Assembly: GCA_026984715.1 (NCBI GenBank)
Contig: JALSRO010000471.1
Location: 1-6,301 of the forward strand
Direction of reading: 5' to 3'
Source of the DNA: Chromatiales bacterium
GTDB taxonomy: Bacteria > Pseudomonadota > Gammaproteobacteria > Thiohalospirales > Thiohalospiraceae
DNA: 6,301 nucleotides
Position numbers and translations under genes: made by a program. The notes beneath the pieces were generated by a model. It did no database searches, was not told the origin of the DNA, and saw only the letters and a list, made by a program, of their open reading frames with translations. This document shows positions 1 through 4,358 of the stretch, one piece after another. Position 1 is the first letter of the stretch. The number at the start of each line of letters is the position of its first letter.

Positions 1-153
1 CGACACACCACAGCAACTGCTTTCAATCCCGCAGGCATCCCCCTGATTGCTGGCATTTGCCACCTTGGCGTAAGCATCGCGCACCTCCTGGCGATGAGTG
101 TCCTGCCGGGCGTGATCCGTGGTTTCCGGTTTGGGTGAACAGCATGAACTCAT
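1..153 (-). CDS. arsM: Arsenite S-adenosylmethionine methyltransferase, N-terminal fragment (runs off left edge)
   Basis: Only the first 51 codons are in the window; the gene continues beyond position 1. The peptide starts MSSCCSPKPE, has the segment RQEVRDAYAKVAN and then CGIESSCCG. A short Cys-rich start, a 'VR..Y...A' helix and a second Cys cluster before the Rossmann methyltransferase domain are typical of bacterial ArsM proteins, which methylate arsenite with S-adenosylmethionine in the cytoplasm. The ATG at 151-153 has a strong Shine-Dalgarno on the minus strand (GAGGAGAG, about 6 nt spacing). It lies 24 nt downstream of the arsR stop, so the two genes probably share a transcript. The methyltransferase motifs are outside the window, so the name rests on the N-terminus and on the arsR neighbour. 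A related Cys-rich methyltransferase-like protein is the main alternative. Confidence 0.75.
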   Translation of the reverse strand, partial: MSSCCSPKPETTDHARQDTHRQEVRDAYAKVANASNQGDACGIESSCCGVS

Positions 154-168
154 GATTCTCTCCTCGTT

Positions 169-186
169 TTAATCTGGTTAATCTGG
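169..186. repeat. Perfect 9-bp tandem duplication covering the arsR stop codon
   Basis: TTAATCTGG occurs twice back to back (169-177 and 178-186). Read on the minus strand, the unit encodes the last two residues of ArsR plus its stop (Pro-Asp-TAA), so the duplication leaves a second in-frame TAA at 169-171. It lengthens the arsR-arsM spacer by 9 nt without touching either protein. Confidence 0.85.
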
Positions 187-495
187 CTTGAAAAAATGAC
201 TCAACTGAATCAATACCTCAGGTTCCAGCCAGCAGTCGACATGTTTGCCGCGCCGCTCCATCTGAATCAGGCCGGCACGGTGTAGCTCCTTGAGATGATG
301 GGAGAGGGTCGATGGTGCGATATCCAGCCCCTCGTGCAACTCACCTACGCAAAAACGTCTGGTTTCATCCATCCCGCAACGGGTGCCCGGTGTGCAGCAG
401 TTCATCAGACGATAGAACAGCGCCAGCCGATGGGGATTGCTCAATGCCTTGAACATCTCTGGCAACGGTTTGCCGTCAATACTATATTTCGACAT
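178..495 (-). CDS. arsR: ArsR/SmtB-family arsenite-responsive repressor
   Basis: A 105-residue winged-helix regulator, a usual length for ArsR. Residues 15-31 (FKALSNPHRLALFYRLM) are the classic family opening. Residues 50-75 form the helix-turn-helix, with recognition segment APSTLSHHLKELHRAGLI, and residues 78-90 form the wing. The E. coli-type ELCVCDL metal site is absent. Instead Cys33, Cys34, Cys40 and Cys49 lie just before the DNA-binding helix (NCCTPGTRC ... RFCVGEL), an arrangement I associate with arsM-linked ArsR proteins. Arsenite binding should release the operator and induce arsR-arsM. I chose the ATG at 493-495: a longer reading from TTG at 531 would put the -35 and -10 boxes inside the gene and lacks family similarity. 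No Shine-Dalgarno precedes the ATG, which agrees with a leaderless message (see promoter). Which metal(loid) it senses is inferred from the neighbour. Confidence 0.88.
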   Translation of the reverse strand: MSKYSIDGKPLPEMFKALSNPHRLALFYRLMNCCTPGTRCGMDETRRFCVGELHEGLDIAPSTLSHHLKELHRAGLIQMERRGKHVDCWLEPEVLIQLSHFFKPD

Positions 496-509
496 GTTTC
501 GAATTATAG
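482..509. promoter_or_regulatory. Probable ArsR operator: 28-bp dyad over the -10 box and start codon
   Basis: CTATATTTCGA (482-492) and TCGAATTATAG (499-509) are inverted repeats matching at 10 of 11 positions around a 6-nt spacer, CATGTT. The right arm contains the -10 box, the spacer contains the arsR ATG and the left arm covers the first codons. A dimeric repressor bound here would block RNA polymerase directly, so autoregulation by ArsR is the natural reading. The dyad is seen in the sequence; the bound protein is inferred. Confidence 0.65.
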
Positions 510-531
510 GCGAGTGCTCTCTGTCATGCAA
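503..531 (-). promoter_or_regulatory. Sigma70 promoter of arsR-arsM, predicted leaderless
   Basis: On the minus strand there is TTGCAT (-35; plus-strand 526-531), a 17-bp spacer (509-525) and a perfect TATAAT (-10; 503-508). Only 7 nt separate the -10 from the arsR ATG, so the expected transcription start falls at or within about 2 nt of the A of the ATG. That implies an mRNA with no 5' leader, which fits the missing ribosome-binding site. Confidence 0.75.
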
Positions 532-623
532 GCGAAAGGTGGGGCTTTCATATAGGCCATGCTATGGCAGCTGGTTTTGTGTCGAGTGGAAAGGGATGGC
601 AGGTACCGGCTGGCAACCGGCTT

Positions 624-1679
624 CTATTGGCGCTGCAGCTTGTTTCTTGCCCGGGCGATGGTTTCACATAGCTGTTCTGTCCCCTGCAGAATGCGTGGTC
701 CCTGCCGCTGGAGCAGATCCGGGGAGATGAAATAGAGGTTGTCATGGGCAACTGCCCGGAGTTGCGGCCAGCGGCGCCAGTTCTCCAGCCATTCACGGTC
801 TTGTTGTGCACCTCTTGCGGAAGTGATGATGGCGTCCGGATTGGCGGCAAGTACGGCCTCGATATCGATTGCAGGTGCCAGTGCGGAGAGTCCGGCAAAG
901 ACATTGTTGCCGCCGCACAGGCTGATTGCCCTGCTGATGAGCTGTTCCCCATTGATGGTGATCAGTGGCCGGTGCCAGATCTCATAGAAAACCTGTACCG
1001 GTCTCACTCCATGGTAACGCTGGCGCAGCTGCTCCAGCTGCTTGCGGAACCGGTTTGCAAACTGCCGGGCTGTTTCTGTTGTGCCGGCCAGTCTGCCCAG
1101 TTTTTCAATCTCGGTGGCGATATCCTGCAGTTGGCGCGGTTCACTCAGGTAAATGGCAAACCCAAGCGAACGCAGCCGTTCGATATCCTCTTTCCGGTTA
1201 CCGCTCTCCCAGGCGAGGATCAGATCGGGTTTCAGAGCAATGATGGTTTCGAGATCCAGACCGGTGTACCCGCCAACACGAGGAACCTTTCGGGCCGCGG
1301 CGGGATAGTCGCTGTATCTTGTCGCGCCCACCAGTGTCGCTCCTGCTCCGGCTGCAAACAGGTTTTCGGTGTTGTGGGGCGCCAGGCTGATGACCCGTTT
1401 TGCCGGCTGGGAGAGGCGTACTGTGTCGCCAACCGCGTCCTGTACCACAACTTCCGCCGACACTTCGACGGCCAACAGGGTTATACTAAGACAAACGACA
1501 GTAACGCAAGATTCAGCAAGCCTCCAGGTGCTCAGTCGCGCCGTTGCAGCCCTTGACAAGGGTACGCCATTCCCTTCGGGCTGCGTCTTGATCCGGAGCG
1601 CCTGGGGGGCTCTGAATCCTGCTTTACTGTCGTTTGTCTTGGTAATGAGCAGGAACAGAGTTCTGAATATCGATTTCAT
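624..1679 (-). CDS. btuF: BtuF-like periplasmic cobalamin-binding protein, signal peptide split by an in-frame element
   Basis: The mature part (from about residue 76) is a class III substrate-binding protein of the BtuF/helical-backbone type. It shows RVISLAPHNTENLFAAG, GATRYSDYP, VGGYTGLDLETIIALKPDLI, CGGNNVF and a C-terminal segment ISPDLLQRQGPRILQG. Such proteins deliver cobalamin or other corrinoids to a BtuCD transporter. From the ATG at 1677-1679 (AAAGGGA about 8 nt upstream) the frame gives 351 residues, long for the family (E. coli BtuF is 266). Residues 13-65 are encoded by the 157-bp element at 1486-1642. Without them the start reads MKSIFRTLFLLI joined to ITLLAVEVSA, a normal signal peptide, and the protein is 298 residues. 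The element leaves a new hydrophobic stretch (CVTVVCLSITLLAV) before the VSA-E cleavage site, so export may still work, possibly from an internal TTG at 1557-1559. It may instead be impaired. No btuC or btuD is in view. Confidence 0.85.
   Translation of the reverse strand: MKSIFRTLFLLITKTNDSKAGFRAPQALRIKTQPEGNGVPLSRAATARLSTWRLAESCVTVVCLSITLLAVEVSAEVVVQDAVGDTVRLSQPAKRVISLAPHNTENLFAAGAGATLVGATRYSDYPAAARKVPRVGGYTGLDLETIIALKPDLILAWESGNRKEDIERLRSLGFAIYLSEPRQLQDIATEIEKLGRLAGTTETARQFANRFRKQLEQLRQRYHGVRPVQVFYEIWHRPLITINGEQLISRAISLCGGNNVFAGLSALAPAIDIEAVLAANPDAIITSARGAQQDREWLENWRRWPQLRAVAHDNLYFISPDLLQRQGPRILQGTEQLCETIARARNKLQRQ
1486..1642. mobile_element. 157-bp palindromic MITE with TA target duplication, inserted in the btuF signal-peptide codons
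   Basis: The outer arms 1486-1516 and 1612-1642 are inverted repeats matching at 28 of 31 positions, including a 17-nt perfect core (AAGACAAACGACAGTAA). Similarity continues inward with small gaps to about 1533/1596. The centre holds a further stem, GCAGCCC (1546-1552) with GGGCTGC (1578-1584), and AAGGG (1558-1562) with CCCTT (1572-1576). TA flanks both ends (1484-1485 and 1643-1644). A TA duplication with long terminal repeats and no gene inside is the pattern of non-autonomous elements moved by IS630/Tc1-mariner transposases. The family assignment is inferred from the TA. Element plus one TA equals 159 bp, or 53 codons, so btuF stays open. Confidence 0.85.
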
Positions 1680-2127
1680 GCAAACCATCCCTTTCTGGCG
1701 CCGCAAATCCCTGGATGAAATGACCCGTGCAGAGTGGGAGTCGCTGTGTGATCGTTGCGGCAAATGTTGTCTCCACAAGCTGGAAGATGAGGAGAGTGGC
1801 AAGGTCTATTATACGAATGTCGTGTGCAGTCTGCTGGATTTTGAAAGCGGCTGCTGTACCCGCTATTCCGAACGCAGCCGTCTGGTGCCCAGTTGTCTGA
1901 CGCTCTCCACGGAGAACATTCCCCAGCTTCACTGGATGCCGATCAGCTGTGCCTATCGCTTGATCGCGGAGGGAGAGGATCTGCCGGAGTGGCATCCGCT
2001 GCGCAGTAACGATCCCGACAGTGTCGTCGAAGCCGGTGTGTCGGTGCGTGCCTACGCCATACCGGACTGTGAACTGGATGATCTGGATAGTGAACTTGAA
2101 CAACACATAATCGAATGGCTGGAGTAG
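1678..2127 (+). CDS. ycgN: YcgN/UPF0260-family CxxCxxCC protein
   Basis: A 149-residue cytoplasmic protein closely resembling E. coli YcgN (about 150 residues). The N-terminus PFWRRKSLDEMTRAEWESLC is followed by CDRCGKCC (Cys24, 27, 30, 31), then YYTNVVC, PSCLTL, WMPISCAYRLIAEG, LPEWHPL and VSVRAY. Nine cysteines in all point to a metal (iron or zinc) or Fe-S site; the biochemical function is unknown. The ATG at 1678-1680 matches the family start but has no obvious Shine-Dalgarno, and it overlaps the btuF ATG on the other strand by two bases. An alternative ATG at 1645-1647 lies just beyond the palindromic element and would add MSRNRVLNIDF. DUF423 follows 3 nt after the stop, so the two are probably co-transcribed. 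The upstream region of this gene was split by the element, so its promoter may now be altered. Confidence 0.88.
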   Translation: MQTIPFWRRKSLDEMTRAEWESLCDRCGKCCLHKLEDEESGKVYYTNVVCSLLDFESGCCTRYSERSRLVPSCLTLSTENIPQLHWMPISCAYRLIAEGEDLPEWHPLRSNDPDSVVEAGVSVRAYAIPDCELDDLDSELEQHIIEWLE

Positions 2128-2130
2128 GGT

Positions 2131-2508
2131 ATGGGTAAGGTGTTTATAGTGCTGGGTGCGGTAAATGGTTTTCTGAGCGTGGCGCTGGGAGCCTTCGGCG
2201 CCCATGGTCTGCGGGGCCGGATTTCGGATCATCTGCTGGCGGTATTTCAGACCGGGGTGCAGTATCAGATGTACCATGCGTTGGCGCTGCTTTTCATCGG
2301 CCTGTGGGCCGCAAAAAATCCGCAGCTGCGTTATCCGAACTGGTCGGGCGGATTGCTGCTGGCGGGAATCGTGTTGTTCTCCGGAAGTCTCTATCTGCTG
2401 GCGCTCACCGGAACCCGTTCTGTCGGAATCATCACTCCGTTCGGCGGGATCTGTTTTCTGGCGGGTTGGGCGGTTCTGGCGTCTGGATCGCTGAAACCGG
2501 GAAAATAG
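2131..2508 (+). CDS. DUF423 (YgdD-like) small inner-membrane protein
   Basis: A 125-residue hydrophobic protein with about four membrane segments, near residues 4-24, 48-62, 72-92 and 98-118. It has the DUF423 hallmarks: an N-terminal LGAVNGFLSVALGAFGAHGL, a central FQTGVQYQMYHALALL and a C-terminal ITPFGGICFLAGW. The family is widespread in bacteria and of unknown biochemical function; E. coli YgdD belongs to it. Translation is probably coupled to ycgN: only 3 nt separate the ycgN stop from this ATG, and the GGAG overlapping that stop serves as Shine-Dalgarno. Family membership is near certain; no role can be read from the context. Confidence 0.9.
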   Translation: MGKVFIVLGAVNGFLSVALGAFGAHGLRGRISDHLLAVFQTGVQYQMYHALALLFIGLWAAKNPQLRYPNWSGGLLLAGIVLFSGSLYLLALTGTRSVGIITPFGGICFLAGWAVLASGSLKPGK

Positions 2509-2511
2509 CGT

Positions 2512-2537
2512 CAATCCTTCGTCACACCGACGGATTG
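2512..2537 (+). terminator. Possible terminator hairpin after ycgN-DUF423
   Basis: CAATC (2512-2516) plus CGTC (2520-2523) pair with GACG plus GATTG (2529-2537), with a 3-nt bulge and a 5-nt loop, starting 3 nt after the DUF423 stop. The sequence that follows (TGTGTGTC) is not a clean U-tract, so intrinsic termination is uncertain. Confidence 0.35.
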
Positions 2538-2556
2538 TGTGTCAAGAGTATGACTG

Positions 2557-2634
2557 TTTCACCATGAAGAACATGAAGGTTTTTCCAGAAATAGGCCGAT
2601 TGGCCGCTCCCCCTCCATGTTCTTCATGGTGAAA
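2557..2634. repeat. 78-bp inverted repeat between convergent genes (23-bp arms, 22 matched)
   Basis: The arms 2557-2579 and 2612-2634 are inverted repeats with one mismatch, sharing the core TTTCACCATGAAGAACATG. The 32-nt spacer holds a small GGCC-GATT-GGCC stem. The element lies between the ends of DUF423 (plus) and sqr (minus), where a long hairpin could stop or stabilise transcripts from both sides. 'CACCATGAAG/CACGAAG'-type dispersed palindromes occur in many proteobacterial intergenic regions (recalled, not searched). No flanking target duplication was found. Confidence 0.75.
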
Positions 2635-2641
2635 ACGGATA

Positions 2642-2669
2642 CCTGGTTTGCCCGGAACAGACAACCAGG
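2642..2669 (-). terminator. Hairpin immediately after the sqr stop codon
   Basis: AACCAGG (2663-2669) and CCTGGTT (2642-2648) form a perfect 7-bp stem with a 14-nt loop. The first base lies directly next to the sqr TAG (2670-2672). On the minus strand it is followed by TATCCGTTTTC, a weak and displaced T-run, so it may act as a terminator or 3'-end stabiliser, possibly together with the larger inverted repeat beyond it. Confidence 0.4.
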
Positions 2670-3941
2670 CTATTTCAGCTTGTCGATCCCCAGCATCTTG
2701 AGGATATATTTCTCGAAGATCGGCTCGCTGGTGCCCTTTTTCATCTTGTTGATGAAGTATTTCTCGAACGCCTTCTTGGCCAGATGAACCCACTTGCCTT
2801 TCTTCATCCAGGCCACGTTGCGCGGCGGGATCTGTGGAATCGCCACGAAGGCGGCGCCGGTGTCGCCCATGTCCGCCAGGCAGATGGCATTCCAGGTGGC
2901 CTGGGTGGAGGGTTCCTCGCCCTGCAGTGCGTCACGGATGTTGTGGGCAACGGCCGTAGCCATCGACTCGATCATGTAGCCGGTCTTGGGTGCCCCGGTA
3001 GGGACCGGGGTGACCTCTACCGGCGGGATGGCGATGCAGACGCCGACCGAATAGATGTTGTTCCACTTGGGGTTGCGCTGGTAGTCGTCCACCTTGACGA
3101 AGCCGCGCGGGTTGACCAGATCCTCGCCCACCGCCATCACCGGGTCCACCCCCTTGAATGCGGGCAGCATCATGGAGAAGTTGAACGGCAGCTCATGTTC
3201 CTTGACGGGTTCGCCCTGTTCGTTGTGTTCGGTGACGAACATGGTGCCATCTTCCACTTTGGTGACCTTGGCGTTGCAGATCCAGGGGATGTGGCGCTGA
3301 CGCAGCTCGGACTCCAGCATCCCCTTGGAGTCGCCGACACCACCCAGCCCGAGATGGCCGATGTAGGGTTCGGAGGTGACGAAGGTCATCGGAACCTGAT
3401 CGCGGATCTTGCGTTTGCGCAGATCCGCATCCATGATGAACGCAAACTCATAGGCAGGCCCGAAGCAGGAGGCGCCCTGCACGGCACCCACCACGATCGG
3501 GCCGGGCTGTTCGACGAACTTCTGCCACTTCTCATACGCCTTCTCGGCATGGTCCAGGGTGCAGATGGAGCTGGTAAAGCCCTCTGGTCCGGTGCCCTCG
3601 ATCTCGTCGAATGCCAGCTTGGGGCCAGTGGCGATGACCAGGTAGTCGTAGTCGATTACCCGATCGTCGGCCAGTACCAGCTGGTTCTCGTCCGGCTTGA
3701 TCTCGCTGACGCCGACCGGAATGAAATCGATCCCCTTGGCGGTGACATAGGGCTCCAGCTTGAAACTGGTGTCTTCACGGTCGCGCCACCCGACGGCGAC
3801 CCAGGGATTGGACGGGACGAAGTGGAATGTGTCGGTGTTGGATACGACGGTCACCTTGTGTTCGCTGCCCAGCATCTCCCGTACCTCATATGCTGTTGGC
3901 AGACCTCCTGTACTGGCTCCGACGACTACGATGTGTGCCAT
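2670..3941 (-). CDS. sqr: Sulfide:quinone oxidoreductase
   Basis: A 423-residue FAD enzyme that oxidises sulfide to zero-valent sulfur or polysulfide and passes electrons to membrane quinone. Its sequence and length resemble the Acidithiobacillus ferrooxidans type: N-terminal FAD fold (MAHIVVVGASTGGLP), HFVPSNPWVAVGWR, ATGPKLAFDEIEG, a GASCFGPAYEF segment, SEPYIGHLGLGGVGDSKG, and IPPVEVTPVPTGAPKTGYMIESM near the quinone/FAD site. Cys127, Cys159 and Cys354 fall at the positions of the three conserved redox cysteines of that enzyme (128, 160 and 356 there, from memory). The C-terminal KWVHLAKKAFEKYFINKMKKG and following helix are amphipathic and should anchor it to the membrane. The third glycine of the usual GxGxxG is Ser10 (GASTGG). 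The start at 3939-3941 has AAGGAGAA 7 nt upstream. It appears monocistronic. Confidence 0.93.
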   Translation of the reverse strand: MAHIVVVGASTGGLPTAYEVREMLGSEHKVTVVSNTDTFHFVPSNPWVAVGWRDREDTSFKLEPYVTAKGIDFIPVGVSEIKPDENQLVLADDRVIDYDYLVIATGPKLAFDEIEGTGPEGFTSSICTLDHAEKAYEKWQKFVEQPGPIVVGAVQGASCFGPAYEFAFIMDADLRKRKIRDQVPMTFVTSEPYIGHLGLGGVGDSKGMLESELRQRHIPWICNAKVTKVEDGTMFVTEHNEQGEPVKEHELPFNFSMMLPAFKGVDPVMAVGEDLVNPRGFVKVDDYQRNPKWNNIYSVGVCIAIPPVEVTPVPTGAPKTGYMIESMATAVAHNIRDALQGEEPSTQATWNAICLADMGDTGAAFVAIPQIPPRNVAWMKKGKWVHLAKKAFEKYFINKMKKGTSEPIFEKYILKMLGIDKLK

Positions 3942-3975
3942 GGCTGTTCTCCTTTTGCTTGTTCTGCTCTGCCGG

Positions 3976-4001
3976 GATACCCCGTATCATGAATATTAGC
4001 A
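3976..4001 (-). promoter_or_regulatory. Putative sqr promoter (extended -10) with palindrome over the start site
   Basis: On the minus strand TGCTAATAT (plus 3993-4001) reads as an extended -10 (TGn plus TAATAT), with no convincing -35. About 5 nt downstream is GATAC-CCC-GTATC (3976-3988), a perfect 5-bp-arm palindrome covering the predicted transcription start, 35 nt upstream of the sqr ATG. Its placement suits a repressor site for sulfide-responsive control, but the regulator is unknown and the promoter call is weak. Confidence 0.35.
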
Positions 4002-4036
4002 ATTTATGAGCCATGTTGGATTTACCCGGCTGAAAG

Positions 4037-4093
4037 GTAACTACCCAGTGAAGAGCCACCAACGTCGCGGGTAGCAGTTCACTGAATAGTTAC
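4037..4093. mobile_element. 57-bp miniature element, copy A, with perfect 8-bp target duplication
   Basis: Begins GTAACTACCCAGTGAA (4037-4052) and ends TTCACTGAATAGTTAC (4078-4093); these 16-nt inverted ends match at 14 positions. GCTGAAAG flanks both sides exactly (4029-4036 and 4094-4101). A second 57-bp copy lies at 5295-5351, 43/57 identical, in the same orientation. GTAA ends and 8-bp duplications are traits of the IS66 transposase family, so an IS66-mobilised non-autonomous element is a reasonable inference. CTACCC near the left end can also pair with GGGTAG in the loop, giving an alternative fold. Confidence 0.85.
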
Positions 4094-4101
4094 GCTGAAA
4101 G

Positions 4102-4197
4102 AGGGGGAATCTTCCCGGGCCGCCATGCGGATTCAGTTGGCGTTCACGATTTCCGAAGCTGCCAGAGGGAGAGGGCGATCAGGCAGGAAGTTCGGAC
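4102..4197. other. Intergenic stretch between copy A and the hairpin array, no gene seen
   Basis: This is part of the 417-bp gap between sqr and cnoX. No supported coding frame was found. The only local structure is a short palindrome GGGAA-TC-TTCCC (4105-4116). The rest of the gap is taken up by the sqr promoter region, copy A and the hairpin array. Confidence 0.5.
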
Positions 4198-4358
4198 CAG
4201 GCTGTTGAAAAACGCTGTTTTTCGGCAGCCTGTATGCGGCACAGGGATGTGCCGCCATTTTCAATGGTGCCAAGCCATTGAAAATGAGGGGGGCGGGAAA
4301 TGGCACTTTTCCGGCCCCGCGTTGAAAAAGACCATGGATGGGGTTTTTCAATATCCTG
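4198..4358. mobile_element. 161-bp array of five adjoining hairpins with matching inverted ends
   Basis: Five stems follow each other almost without spacers. H1 is 4198-4232 (CAGGCTG/CAGCCTG plus GAAAAA/TTTTTC). H2 is 4236-4255 (GCGGCAC/GTGCCGC, perfect). H3 is 4256-4286 (CATTTTCAATGG/CCATTGAAAATG, perfect 12 bp). H4 is 4290-4318 (11 bp, one mismatch). H5 is 4322-4351 (TTGAAAAA/TTTTTCAA). The ends CAGGCTGTTGAAAAAC and GTTTTTCAATATCCTG are inverted repeats at 14 of 16 positions, suggesting one non-autonomous element. No clear target duplication was seen. The right end touches the cnoX TAG (4359-4361), so on the cnoX transcript it forms a structured 3' end and may act as its terminator. Confidence 0.7.

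Noticed and set aside
496..531. TTG start at 531 for arsR
   Set aside because: The added 12 residues would be encoded by the promoter itself (perfect -10 and 17-bp spacing), and family similarity begins after the ATG at 493-495.
556..568. GCCAT-GCT-ATGGC palindrome between arsR and btuF
   Set aside because: Short, no T-tract on either strand, and upstream of the arsR -35. Too weak to call a terminator or operator.
744..1556. 270-codon plus-strand open frame opposite btuF
   Set aside because: Antisense shadow; Cys/Gly-rich translation with no domain and no ribosome-binding site.
1553..1582. Outward promoter inside the 157-bp element from the TTGACA at 1553-1558
   Set aside because: No -10-like hexamer at 16-18 bp; the sequence there is TCGGGC and similar.
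1486..1642. Cobalamin riboswitch upstream of or within btuF
   Set aside because: No B12-box-like conserved core was recognised. The structure is a long symmetric inverted repeat with a TA duplication, which a transposable element explains better.
1680..1802. Upstream extension of the btuF frame to an ATG at 1802
   Set aside because: It lies antisense to the CxxCxxCC part of ycgN, is Ser/Arg-rich with no family similarity, and the ATG at 1679 gives a proper signal peptide once the element is removed.
2784..3992. Long plus-strand open frame (about 400 codons) opposite sqr
   Set aside because: Composition is Gly/Asp/His/Val-rich with no recognisable family. It is the antisense shadow of the well-supported sqr gene.
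4198..4358. CRISPR-like or tRNA-like reading of the hairpin series
   Set aside because: The stems differ in sequence and length, there are no repeated units with unique spacers, and no cloverleaf or T-loop signature is present.
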